Source: an uncultured Bryobacterales bacterium (lineage in GTDB: Bacteria; Acidobacteriota; Terriglobia; Bryobacterales; UBA6623). Taken from it: 64,000 nt of DNA. The notes under the pieces were generated by a model, which saw only the letters and a program-made list of their open reading frames with translations, was not told where the DNA came from and did not search any database. Of this stretch, positions 36,600 to 45,288 are shown in pieces; position 1 is the first letter of the stretch, and every line of letters starts with the position of its first letter. The DNA lies in NCBI GenBank assembly GCA_951813605.1, contig OX638379.1:434001-498000 (forward strand), written 5' to 3'. The position numbers and the translations under genes are program-made.

Positions 36600-37253
36600 A
36601 TGTCGGAAACTATCACAGACCTTCCCGCCGGTAAAACCCGGTACGTCCGAACGTTGGTCCGAACAGGGCTCTCGTACGAAGTGGCGTATACTCTTGCCGA
36701 GGACGTAACCGCAATGGCCGGAGCCAACATCGCGGAGAAGCTTGGTGCGCAAAGCGAGACCATCAACGCTCTGGCGCGCGAGGTGGACAGCAAGCTCGGT
36801 GCGCAGACCACGGTGATCAACTCGCTGGCTCGCGAGGTGGAGAGCAAGCTTGACGCGCAGACCAAGGTGATCAACGCTCTGACACGCGAGGTGGACGGCA
36901 AGCTCGACGCGCAGGCCAAGGTGATCAATGCCCTGGCGCGCCGGATGGACAGCAAGTTCGACGCGCAGAACGAGGTAATCAGCGCGCAGACGGCCAAGAT
37001 CGACGTCTTGTTTGACATCCTTGGTGAGAACGGGAAAGAGATGCGATCCATGGAGACGCGTTTCACTGGAGCAATGCAATCCATGGAGACGCGTTTCGCC
37101 GAAGCCACCAAGTCGTCAGAGACAAGGCTCGGGACGCAGTACAGCCGTTTAGTGGATCACCAACTCAAGCTCCTTTGGGTTGTCGTGGGTACCGGGGTTC
37201 TCGCGATGCTCGCAGTTATCGCAAAATGGGTAATCGAAGCGCTCGGGTTCTGA
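36600..37253 (+). CDS. Tail-anchored coiled-coil protein built of 18-residue repeats (DUF1640/Bdr-like)
   Basis: A 217-residue protein. The head (1-46) includes YVRTLVRTGLSYEVAYTLAED. Residues 47-136 are five tandem 18-residue units of the form K-L-x-A-Q-x-x-V-I-N-A-L-A-R-E-V-D-S, the last one diverged; then two 11-residue units (SMETRF...). Near the C-terminus is one membrane helix (LLWVVVGTGVLAMLAVIAKWVI). The layout resembles DUF1640 (CCDC90-like) coiled-coil membrane proteins and Borrelia Bdr proteins, which are likewise repeat-built and C-terminally anchored. AAAGGAGG lies before the ATG. It stands alone, with no operon partners. Function unknown. Confidence 0.85.
   Translation: MSETITDLPAGKTRYVRTLVRTGLSYEVAYTLAEDVTAMAGANIAEKLGAQSETINALAREVDSKLGAQTTVINSLAREVESKLDAQTKVINALTREVDGKLDAQAKVINALARRMDSKFDAQNEVISAQTAKIDVLFDILGENGKEMRSMETRFTGAMQSMETRFAEATKSSETRLGTQYSRLVDHQLKLLWVVVGTGVLAMLAVIAKWVIEALGF
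36738..37007 (+). repeat. Five tandem 54-bp coding repeats
   Basis: Units begin AAGCT(T/C)G at 36738, 36792, 36846, 36900 and 36954 (the last begins AAGTTCG). The shared core includes GCGCAG, GTGATCAA and GCGCGAGGTGGA. The fifth copy is most diverged. Exact 54-base period keeps frame, so copy number could change without frameshift. A 33-base repeat (TCCATGGAGACGCGTTTC at 37047 and 37080) follows. Confidence 0.9.
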
Positions 37254-37913
37254 GAATGAATCTTGACCAGCCGCGCGACCACAATTGTCGCCAGTTATCG
37301 TGCGACCGAGTGGCACTGCCAGCCAATGCCTAGTCAATGTCTTCTAGGTCGGACGCTTGGTTACCCGCCATGCCGATCGGCGGGGGATTGAGTACGTCGG
37401 CCTTCGAATGTGAAAGTGACACATCGAGCCCGGAACGACTTGGTACGTCCGAAATTTACGACCAGCTTTGCGGTCCGTGCTTGAATCCGTGGGGCAAGAT
37501 CTACATTGACGGGCATCTTTGACACTTGATTTCAAGCATTTGGTCTTGACCCGATCACAGTTTTGGCGCCTTGCGAAAGCGACCTTGATAGCTTTTCTAG
37601 CCGGAGATGGCATGCATTCGATCAGTCAGTTTTCAGGCCTCTTTGTTCGCTAGTCGGCAACTCGTCATCAGTTGATGGGATTCGGTAAGCCACTCGCTGC
37701 GCTATCGTAGGCAGCGTCGACAAGCGTGGCAAGATAGATCGCCTTCATCAACTGCCCCGACATGCTTGCGGGCCGGTTCGCACTGCTCTCGGGGCAATGC
37801 CCTTGAAGAGTCGTCAGCCTCCTACTCGGAGCCAAGCGCTACACTGACCGCAACGTCGATTGCCGGGTCGCGTCGTACTCCGCTGTTATCGACATCGGCG
37901 AGGGAGTGAATCC
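37254..37913. other. Intergenic region
   Basis: 660 bases between the coiled-coil gene and the DUF1587-type gene. No frame has coding character or a known family, and I see no repeat or RNA gene. Confidence 0.4.
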
Positions 37914-40199
37914 ATGATCGTAACGCGCCTGTACGCAGCCCTCCTATTCCTTGGCAGCCTGCCACTGCTCCCTTCACTCTCTGGGCAGGAATTTCGGACG
38001 CAGATCCGACCGGTCTTAGTTAAGCACTGCCAACCGTGCCACTCTTCTGAGTCCGAAAATCGCGTTCGCTTTCTCCGAGCCCGGTCAGCCGCCGATGTGG
38101 CCAGCGAACGTGGGCTCTGGCGCAACGTTGCCACGCAGCTGCGCAATCGCACCATGCCGCCGACAGGTCCGCAGCCATCCGAGCATGATCGCTTCAAGAT
38201 CGCCACATGGATCGACCGCACTCTTCGCGAGACGGCCTGCGAAATAGGCGAGCGCGCAAGTCCGGTCACGCTCCGGCGGCTCAGTCGTACCGAATACCAG
38301 AACACAATTCGCGATCTATTCGGCCTGCCGCTCCAAGTCGCCGAGCTGTTCCCCGTCGACGGGTCTGGCGGGGAGGGCTTTGACAACAATGCCGAGACGC
38401 TCTACCTGTCCCCCTTGCTCGCGGAGCGCTATCTCGAAGTGGCCGACCGCGTCCTGAACGCAGTGATTGTGCGACCCCCGTTAGGCCGTGCATTCACAGC
38501 GAGAGACCTGTACCCAGAGCGACATGCCGACACGCACGACTCGGTCGAGATGCTGCCAGGCGATTCGGTCAGCCGCGAGGTCACTTTTTACGAGGAATCC
38601 GACTACGAGATCAGTTCCTGGATCAGATCACCCGACAAGGACGACGAGCCCGTGATCGAAATCATCACGGACGGAACCGTCAGGGGCCAGTTGCGTTTCT
38701 CATGGTCAGCAGCTAGGGCAGCGTCGCGAAGACTCACGGTGCCATTCGGCAGCGGCAAGCACCGCTTGACCCTTTCCGTTCCCAACCACAGTCCGGCCTT
38801 GCGGCTCGTTTCGCTCGACATCGACCAAGAGAAAGTCGAGCCGGCTCCAGGCAAGCGCGCCGCGCATTTCCAGCTGTTTGGAAGGGATCCCGGCGAACCT
38901 GTCCTAGATTCCAGGCGCGAGGCGTCCCGCCTGCTTCGGGGCTTCTTGACGCGAGCCTTCCGTCGCCCATTGTCCACCGGAGAAGCGGAACCGTTCTTGT
39001 CTCTGTTCGACCGATCCGCCCGACGAGGCGACCCGTTCGAGGAATCAATCAGAATCGCTCTCAAGGCGGTTCTGGTTTCGCCCGATTTCCTATATCGCGT
39101 CGAGGACGCGCCGGACGGTCCGGGCCCCCACCCGCTCTCGAATCACGAGCTTGCGACGCGTCTCTCGTACTTCCTCTGGGGCTCGATGCCAGACTCCGAA
39201 CTCAAGCATTTGGCGGATGCAGGACGGTTGCAGGACGATGAGGTGCTCGCCGCGCAAGTAGACCGACTGATTGAACACCCGCGCTCGCGGTTCTTCGCCA
39301 GTACTTTCATCGGCCAGTGGCTTGGGACGAAGGACGTCGGTGGTCGCGTGGCGCCCACCCTGAACGAGATCCAGCATTTCTACACCCCGCAGATCGCTGC
39401 TGACATGCGCGAGGAGCCGGTGCTGCTGTTCCAGCGAATGCTGAACGAGGACCGCAGCTTGCTCGAGTTCATCCACGCGGACTACACGTATCTGACGGAG
39501 CGCCTAGCTCGGCACTACGATATGCCGGAATCCGTCCAAGGGAACGACTTTCGCCTCGTCTCAGTTACCGACGGTCGACGGGGTGGCCTGCTGGGCAGCG
39601 GAGCTGTCCAAGCCATGAATGCCGCTTACAAGCGCACCAGCCCCGTGTTGCGAGGTGTTTGGGTTCTCGACGTGCTCCTTGGGACGAGGATTCCGTCTCC
39701 CCCTCCCGACACGCCGCCTCTGGAAAGCGAGGACTCGGAGGCAACAGGGCTCAGCGTTCGAGAGATGTTGGATATGCACCGAGCCAATACCGCGTGTGCA
39801 GCCTGCCACGACTTGATTGATCCGATTGGATTCGGTCTCGAGAACTACGACTGGCTGGGACGCTGGCGCGACGTGGACGACGCGGGTCGACCGGTGGATG
39901 TAGCCGGAATCTTGCCATCTGGCGAGGCGTTCAGGGGACCGGGCGAACTTCGAGAAGTCCTCTTGAGCAAGAAGGACCAATTGATACGCCACATCACGCA
40001 GAAGATCCTTGGATACGCACTGGGCCGAGGCATCTCGGACCGGGATCACTGCACGATCGAGCGGTTGGTTCGGAGCATTGAGTCCGCGAATTACGGGGCT
40101 CGTTCGCTCGTCCGCGAGATTGTCCTTAGCGTCCCGTTCAGGTGTGTCCAGGCTGATGCGGATGTCGGGACCTCGCAGTTGAGGGCAGAGCGTGAATAG
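37914..40199 (+). CDS. DUF1587/1592/1588-family exported protein with two CxxCH motifs
   Basis: A 761-residue protein. After a signal peptide (to ~24) comes a cytochrome-like segment with CQPCH (residues 39-43) and a conserved MPP (RNRTMPPTGPQPS). The DUF1587 part follows (LRRLSRTEYQNTIRDLFGL), then a carbohydrate-binding-like beta region, DUF1595/1592 (LRGFLTRAFRRPLS, ELATRLSYFLWGSMPD) and DUF1588/1585 with a second motif CAACHDLIDPIGFGLENYD (Cys628). Heme binding is implied but unproven. The start at 37914 has GAGGGAG 8 bases ahead; an upstream in-frame start lacks this. It pairs with the DUF1552 gene that follows, as usual for these families. Confidence 0.9.
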   Translation: MIVTRLYAALLFLGSLPLLPSLSGQEFRTQIRPVLVKHCQPCHSSESENRVRFLRARSAADVASERGLWRNVATQLRNRTMPPTGPQPSEHDRFKIATWIDRTLRETACEIGERASPVTLRRLSRTEYQNTIRDLFGLPLQVAELFPVDGSGGEGFDNNAETLYLSPLLAERYLEVADRVLNAVIVRPPLGRAFTARDLYPERHADTHDSVEMLPGDSVSREVTFYEESDYEISSWIRSPDKDDEPVIEIITDGTVRGQLRFSWSAARAASRRLTVPFGSGKHRLTLSVPNHSPALRLVSLDIDQEKVEPAPGKRAAHFQLFGRDPGEPVLDSRREASRLLRGFLTRAFRRPLSTGEAEPFLSLFDRSARRGDPFEESIRIALKAVLVSPDFLYRVEDAPDGPGPHPLSNHELATRLSYFLWGSMPDSELKHLADAGRLQDDEVLAAQVDRLIEHPRSRFFASTFIGQWLGTKDVGGRVAPTLNEIQHFYTPQIAADMREEPVLLFQRMLNEDRSLLEFIHADYTYLTERLARHYDMPESVQGNDFRLVSVTDGRRGGLLGSGAVQAMNAAYKRTSPVLRGVWVLDVLLGTRIPSPPPDTPPLESEDSEATGLSVREMLDMHRANTACAACHDLIDPIGFGLENYDWLGRWRDVDDAGRPVDVAGILPSGEAFRGPGELREVLLSKKDQLIRHITQKILGYALGRGISDRDHCTIERLVRSIESANYGARSLVREIVLSVPFRCVQADADVGTSQLRAERE

Positions 40200-40457
40200 G
40201 TTTCGGAGCGCACCGCGACAGGCAGCTACTGTTGAACGGTGAGCGCCGCGTGCCGGTCACGTTGCCCATGAAATCGTCAAGCGAACTCTCCCAACCGCCG
40301 TTGCCCCGGTGGTCGATTCCTCTTGAGTCAACTAGTTTGACGCGACGATTAGAGCACCATTTGCGTGTGCCACTGATTGCCCTCTCCTGTTGCCGGATAT
40401 TGGCATCTGGCACCTTGTCGATTCTTCCCTGTGCTACCGCTTCTACTGCGGATCTGT

Positions 40458-40472
40458 GGTACTGTCAGTACC
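40458..40472. promoter_or_regulatory. 15-bp palindrome upstream of the DUF1552 gene
   Basis: GGTACTG-T-CAGTACC is a perfect inverted repeat centred 25 bases before the ATG at 40490, in the 290-base gap after the DUF1587-type gene. Size and place suit an operator or a short hairpin; no U-run follows. Confidence 0.4.
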
Positions 40473-40489
40473 GGACCTGAGAGCTTTCG

Positions 40490-41845
40490 ATGCGGAGACC
40501 TGTATCTCGACGGACTGTCCTACGCGGTGCTGGCGTGAGCTTGGCGCTGCCATGGCTCGAGGCGTTCGCACCGGCGGCTGCGGCCGGCCGCGCAAAGCTA
40601 GCGGAACCGCCCCTGCGCGTAGCATTCCTATTCATGCCGTGCGGGGTCGTTCCTGATCGGTGGACACCGGAGGCCAGCGGGGAAGAGTACGCGATTTCGC
40701 CTCACTTGTCGGCGCTAGAGCCCTTGAAGAGCGAGTTCCTGCTGCTTGAGAATCTCTGGAACGCCCAAGCTGTCGGGCGCAACGGCCATTGGGCAAAGGT
40801 GCCCGCGTGGCTCTCGGGCGGCTACGTAGAGCGGTCAACCGGCAGGGATATCAATACAGGCGGCACCTCGATCGATCAGGTCATAGCCAGCCGTATCGGA
40901 ACTCGTACTGCGTTGCCAGCCTTGCACCTCGGCGTGGATGCGCCTCGCACCGGCGTGGATAACATAGGCGGCGGCTTCGCCCGGATCGTGGGATCGTATA
41001 TTTCCTGGCGCGACCCGCACACGCCCTCAGCTAAAGAAATCGTTCCGCGGATGGCATTTGACAGGCTATTCCGTGGAGGTGCGCCAGGTGCGCCTGTGGG
41101 CGCAAAACAGGCTCATTTCAGCGACGAGGCCAGCATCCTCGATGTCGTGCTCGACAAGGCGGCCGCGATTCGTCGGCGAGGCAGCCGTCGAGACCAAGTC
41201 AAGTTGGACGAGTACCTCGAAGCCGTGAGGTCGGTCGAACTGCGGATCCAAGCCACGATGAAGCCCCAGCCTCGCTGGGTTAACGAAAGCAACCTAGGAG
41301 TGTCTCGACCCGAGCAAGGGATTCCAGGGAGCCACGAAGAGCATGTTCGGCTGATGCTTGACATTCTGCTCCTGGCCTTCTGGACGGACACTACCCGTGT
41401 GGCGACCTTCATGTATGGCGACGCCCAAACAGGGCGGGATTTTTCGTTCCTCGACGGGGTCAACGGGAGTTTCCACGGTATCTCTCACCATCGAAACGAG
41501 CCCGAGCGCCGAGCGATGTACGAGACGATCATCAACTGGCACATCAGCCAAACAACGTATTTCCTCTCTCGGATGCGTGAACTAGACGAAGGCGGTTCCT
41601 CGCTCCTCGACAATTCGATGGTGATGTTCGGTTCTTCGCTCAGCGATGGCAACACGCACGATCCATCCAACCTGCCGTTGATCCTCGCCGGTCGAGGCAA
41701 AGGATCGCTCCGTCCGGGCCGGAGGCTGCGTTCCAAGCCCGATACTCCTCTTTGCAATCTCTACTTGGCCATGATGCGGCACATGGGCATCGAGGATGTG
41801 CCTTCGTTCGGCGACAGCACAGGACCTTTAGAAGGCCTGGCATAG
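40490..41845 (+). CDS. DUF1552-family Tat-exported protein
   Basis: A 451-residue DUF1552 protein. It begins MRRPVSRRTVLRGAGVSLALPWLEAF, a twin-arginine signal. Family motifs include PLRVAFLFMPCGVVPDRWTP, GHWAKVPAWLSG, TSIDQVIA, LDEYLEAVRSVELRI and DNSMVMFGSSLSDGN, the last resembling the DUF1501/sulfatase-like fold. It is the standard partner of DUF1587/1592/1588 proteins in Planctomycetota and Acidobacteriota; the joint function is not established. The two genes are 290 bases apart and may have separate control through the palindrome in the gap. Confidence 0.92.
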   Translation: MRRPVSRRTVLRGAGVSLALPWLEAFAPAAAAGRAKLAEPPLRVAFLFMPCGVVPDRWTPEASGEEYAISPHLSALEPLKSEFLLLENLWNAQAVGRNGHWAKVPAWLSGGYVERSTGRDINTGGTSIDQVIASRIGTRTALPALHLGVDAPRTGVDNIGGGFARIVGSYISWRDPHTPSAKEIVPRMAFDRLFRGGAPGAPVGAKQAHFSDEASILDVVLDKAAAIRRRGSRRDQVKLDEYLEAVRSVELRIQATMKPQPRWVNESNLGVSRPEQGIPGSHEEHVRLMLDILLLAFWTDTTRVATFMYGDAQTGRDFSFLDGVNGSFHGISHHRNEPERRAMYETIINWHISQTTYFLSRMRELDEGGSSLLDNSMVMFGSSLSDGNTHDPSNLPLILAGRGKGSLRPGRRLRSKPDTPLCNLYLAMMRHMGIEDVPSFGDSTGPLEGLA

Positions 41846-41862
41846 CCCTCCGTTCTTTAGTG

Positions 41863-41880
41863 CTGGGAGACTTGTCCCAG
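41863..41880 (+). terminator. Stem-loop after the DUF1552 gene
   Basis: CTGGGA and TCCCAG form a 6-bp stem with a 6-base loop, 17 bases after the stop. No U-run follows directly. The rest of this convergent gap (to 42097) is AT-rich and contains a 13-base palindrome CTTTAT-C-ATAAAG at 41983-41995. Confidence 0.35.
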
Positions 41881-42097
41881 GGCAAGGAGCCGGTATTTCA
41901 GTGTCGCCCGATCGAAGCGAGCCTAGAATCGCACAGCCATCGAGCCAATGCTCCGAATGCTGGGCTTTTTGATTAATTTTCACTTTATCATAAAGCAGCA
42001 ATACATCAAGTCACCTTTCTTGTGCAATGTATCGTTCATTAAGCGCGCAGCTCCTAGCCGGCAATCAAATCGTCGCCGGGACGGCGCGCTATCTTGA

Positions 42098-43219
42098 TCA
42101 GTAAATATCTAGAATTCGCTCGTATAGCGAGAGGTAAGTCCCGATCACGTCATCGCTGCTGAATCTCGTAACGGCCGTGCGACGCCCGGCCGCCCGCATC
42201 GACTGCTCCCGACCGGGCGAGAGAAAGACCGTTTCGGCTGCTTGCGCCATCGCATTGATGTCTCCCGGTTCGAAGAGGAAGCCGTCCAAGCCGTCAGTGA
42301 CGACCTCGGGAAGTCCGCCTACGCGAGTGGTGATGGGAATGGCTCCGCACGCCATGGCCTCGAGGGCGGCCAGGCCGAACGACTCCATTTGACTCGGCAG
42401 CAACAACAGGTCGGAGATGCCCAGCAGCGACGCGACGTCTTTTCGCTCACCTACGAATTGCACGCGGTCTCCAACGCCCAGTTGGCGCGCGAGGCCTTCG
42501 GCTGGGGTCCGGTCCGGTCCGTCTCCGATCATGAGCAGGCGCGAAGGCACTTTCGCTGTGAGGCGTGCGAATATGCGGACACAGTCGAGAATGCGCTTCA
42601 CAGGGCGGAAATTCGACAGGTGGGCCACGAGCTTCTCATCCGGCGTCGCATACAGGGAGCGGAGTTCCGGATTGGCCCGCCGACGGTAGATTCCCTTGTT
42701 CACGAAGTTCGGAATGACTTCGATGGCCCTATTCACACCGAACACTCGGCGCGTCTCCTCGCGCAGGTGCTCGCTGATGCAGGTGACCGCCGGACTGTTC
42801 TCGATGGCGAAGCGAGTGATCGGAAGGTACGAGGGATCCGAGCCCACTAGAGTTACGTCCGTGCCGTGCAGCGTTGTGATGAACGGCAGCCGATTGCCTA
42901 ACATTTGTGATGCAAGCAGCGCGCTCACCGAGTGCGGGATTGCATAATGCACATGAACGAGGTCAAGTCCAACTTGGGTTGCTACCTCCGCCATCCTCGT
43001 GGCTAGGGCCAAGCTGTACGGAGGATACTGAAAGAGCGGGTAGCTGGAGACCTCGACTTCGTGGTAGAACACTCCCGGTGTCTCGTGGGCGAGCCGGATC
43101 GGGTTGGCGTACGTGATCAAGTGGATCTCGTGCCCGCGTTGAGCCAGTTCCATGCCGATTTCGGTCGCGACGATGCCGCTCCCGCCGTAGGTTGGGTGAC
43201 AGGTGATTCCGATCTTCAT
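42098..43219 (-). CDS. bshA: N-acetyl-alpha-D-glucosaminyl L-malate synthase
   Basis: A 373-residue GT4-family glycosyltransferase that joins GlcNAc to L-malate, the first step of bacillithiol synthesis. Diagnostic features of BshA: MKIGITCHPTYGGSGIVATEIGMELAQRGHEIHLI at the start, VHYAIPHSVSA, ITTLHGTDVTLVG and VIPNFV. The C-terminal nucleotide-sugar half has SNFRPVKR, QFVGERKDVA and PSQMESFGLAALEAMACG. bshB and bshC are not in this window. It diverges from the sulfatase gene with 48 bases between starts, so the promoters overlap. Confidence 0.93.
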   Translation of the reverse strand: MKIGITCHPTYGGSGIVATEIGMELAQRGHEIHLITYANPIRLAHETPGVFYHEVEVSSYPLFQYPPYSLALATRMAEVATQVGLDLVHVHYAIPHSVSALLASQMLGNRLPFITTLHGTDVTLVGSDPSYLPITRFAIENSPAVTCISEHLREETRRVFGVNRAIEVIPNFVNKGIYRRRANPELRSLYATPDEKLVAHLSNFRPVKRILDCVRIFARLTAKVPSRLLMIGDGPDRTPAEGLARQLGVGDRVQFVGERKDVASLLGISDLLLLPSQMESFGLAALEAMACGAIPITTRVGGLPEVVTDGLDGFLFEPGDINAMAQAAETVFLSPGREQSMRAAGRRTAVTRFSSDDVIGTYLSLYERILDIY

Positions 43220-43252
43220 CTCTACACGAAAACCCGGGTCGGGCTCGGCGGC

Positions 43253-43258
43253 TAGAAT
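43253..43258 (+). promoter_or_regulatory. Possible -10 element (TAGAAT) implying a leaderless sulfatase mRNA
   Basis: TAGAAT ends 9 bases before the sulfatase ATG, so transcription would begin within a few bases of the start codon. On the other strand the same spot reads TATTCT, which could serve bshA. Confidence 0.35.
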
Positions 43259-43267
43259 ACTTTGCTA

Positions 43268-44710
43268 ATGCCCGACACCCGGCCTAACGTAATATTCATC
43301 ATCACCGACCAGCAGCGCTTCGACACGATCAGTGCTCTTGGCTACGGCCACATGGATACGCCCCATCTCGACCGCCTGGTGCGCGAGGGCGTCACATTCA
43401 CCAATTGTCACGTCCCCGCGGCCTCTTGCGCTCCCTGCCGGGCCAGCCTGTTCACCGGTCAGTACCCTCACTCGCACGGCGTCCTGCGCAACGGCGACCG
43501 CTGGCGCCACAGCTGGGTCGAGAATCTCAAGCGAGCCGGTTACAACACGATCAATATCGGCAAGATGCACACATTCCCGTACAACGAGCTGTTCGGATTC
43601 CGTCAGCGATACACCGTTGAGAACAAGGACCGCCACCTTGAGGGGCGGTACTTCTTCGACGAATGGGACAAGGCCTTGCGCGCTCGGGGATTGAGGAAGC
43701 CCGGTCGGCTCACGTACCGCAGCATGCCCGACTACCGGGACCGGCTCGGCGCGTTCGAATGGCCTATCGACGAGGACATGCATCCCGATACGTTTGTCGG
43801 CGGTCTCGCGACATGGTGGCTGCAGAGCTACCCCAAGACCGAGCCGCTCTTTCTGGAAATTGGATTTCCCGGCCCGCACCCGCCCTACGACCCGCCGACA
43901 AGATATTCCGATCCCTACATGGGAAAGGACCTGCCTCTACTGGAAGTCACGCAAGAGGAACTAGACAACCAGCCGGCCGCGTATCGCGGGATGATCCAGC
44001 ATAACTGCGAGGTGGACCACGATTCCGTGGTGCATCACTGGCATCCCTCCCAAGCGGCGCGACACCGCCAGCGCGCTTACTACAGTGGAAACGTGACGCT
44101 CATTGACGAGCAAGTCGGAAAGATCATGGACACTCTCGAATCGACCGGGTATCTCGAGAATTCCATCGTCATCTTCACGTCTGACCACGGCGACTGCCTC
44201 ACGGACCACGGCCATAGCCAGAAGTGGACCATGTACGACACGGTGACGCGCATGCCTTTGATCGTATGGGCGCCGAAGCGTTTCGAGGGCGGATGCAAGC
44301 TGGACGGCTTGTGTTCGTTGCTCGACGTGGGTCCAACGATCCTCGAGCTCGCCGGCCTGGAGCCGCCCAGCAAGATGGAAGCGGAGTCGCTGCTAGGCGC
44401 GCTCGAAGGCCGGCAATGGAATGGCCGGGAGCACGTGTTTTGCGAGTCGGCCCGCGACGTGAACTTCACGACCAACGACTTCCAGACCATGGTTCGCAGC
44501 CGTGAGTGGAAGCTCGTTCATTTCTTGGATGCCGACGATGGCCAGCTATTCGACTTGGCCAGCGACCCGGACGAGATTCGTAATCTTTGGACCGATCCAG
44601 CGAGCCAGCAAAAGAAGCGCGAGCTCCTCGACACTCTCCTCTCGTGGCGCGTCCGTAGCCAGTGCGACCACGCCGGCTGGGAATTCGAGTACCTTGACTC
44701 GACGCTGTGA
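43268..44710 (+). CDS. Sulfatase (formylglycine-dependent type)
   Basis: A 480-residue alkaline phosphatase-superfamily sulfatase. It opens RPNVIFIITDQQRFDT with the metal-binding Asp pair. The formylglycine motif reads CAPCRAS (Cys54), that is C-x-P-C-R with Cys in place of the more usual Ser; the modifiable Cys is kept. Later motifs are IGKMHTFP, GFPGPHPPYDPP and TSDHGD(~300). No signal peptide is seen, so it may act in the cytoplasm, possibly on sulfated sugars or choline-sulfate-like small esters, or phosphonate monoesters. The ATG is 9 bases after a -10-like element; no ribosome-binding site is visible. An in-frame TTG two codons upstream is less likely. Confidence 0.9.
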   Translation: MPDTRPNVIFIITDQQRFDTISALGYGHMDTPHLDRLVREGVTFTNCHVPAASCAPCRASLFTGQYPHSHGVLRNGDRWRHSWVENLKRAGYNTINIGKMHTFPYNELFGFRQRYTVENKDRHLEGRYFFDEWDKALRARGLRKPGRLTYRSMPDYRDRLGAFEWPIDEDMHPDTFVGGLATWWLQSYPKTEPLFLEIGFPGPHPPYDPPTRYSDPYMGKDLPLLEVTQEELDNQPAAYRGMIQHNCEVDHDSVVHHWHPSQAARHRQRAYYSGNVTLIDEQVGKIMDTLESTGYLENSIVIFTSDHGDCLTDHGHSQKWTMYDTVTRMPLIVWAPKRFEGGCKLDGLCSLLDVGPTILELAGLEPPSKMEAESLLGALEGRQWNGREHVFCESARDVNFTTNDFQTMVRSREWKLVHFLDADDGQLFDLASDPDEIRNLWTDPASQQKKRELLDTLLSWRVRSQCDHAGWEFEYLDSTL

Positions 44711-45288
44711 ATGTGGTCTCGGGCCTCCGCATGGAACAAGTCGGCGGAATCTTGGCAGAGACCGCTTTGCTGTAGGAGCGAGTGTCACAACCCGTGCTAT
44801 CGCCGTGTTTCCGCAGAAGTCGGCAAGCAAGCCCGTCCGACAGGAGCTTAGGCCTCATCACCGCGCGCATTGGCGTCGATGGCAGCCCTGCGGACGGCGA
44901 CTGCGCCAACGCCCAGTCGCTGCAACGGCCGGTCGACTAGGACCCGATACGGGCTCTGCCAGGGGGAGATACGACTGGACGCAGCCTCGCCGGGTGACTG
45001 CGACAGCGGCAGCAAGTCCGCTGTGGTCGCTAGGTCATCTCTCCAGCCACACAGCCTGCCGTGCCACGGCGTGATTCGGCCGGCCTTCGCGGCAGAGGTA
45101 GCGGCCACAAAATCCCCGCGGGGCTCCGCGACACGCGCGGAGTGATGCCTTCCCTGATTCGAGCCCAGATTCGAAATCCGCTAGCCGGGCCGTGATGGCG
45201 AGCCCGGCGGCTTCGGCAAATTCAGTCGAATCCCCAGACAGGAGCCGTCGCTGGGTGAGGCGCGCTCTCGCGTCGTAGAATTGGTTTC
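44711..45288. other. Intergenic region
   Basis: 578 bases between the sulfatase and proC. GC-rich; short frames only, none with coding character. The last bases hold TAGAAT just before the proC start. Confidence 0.4.
45276..45281 (+). promoter_or_regulatory. Possible -10 element (TAGAAT) directly before proC
   Basis: TAGAAT ends 7 bases before the proC ATG, and no Shine-Dalgarno sequence is present, which together suggest a leaderless transcript. No -35 box is evident. Confidence 0.4.

Noticed and set aside
36738..37007. 54-bp tandem repeats as a CRISPR array
   Set aside because: The units are contiguous without spacers and lie inside an open reading frame; they encode a coiled coil.
44711..45288. 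Short frames between the sulfatase and proC as genes
   Set aside because: All are short, overlap each other on both strands and lack start signals or family similarity.
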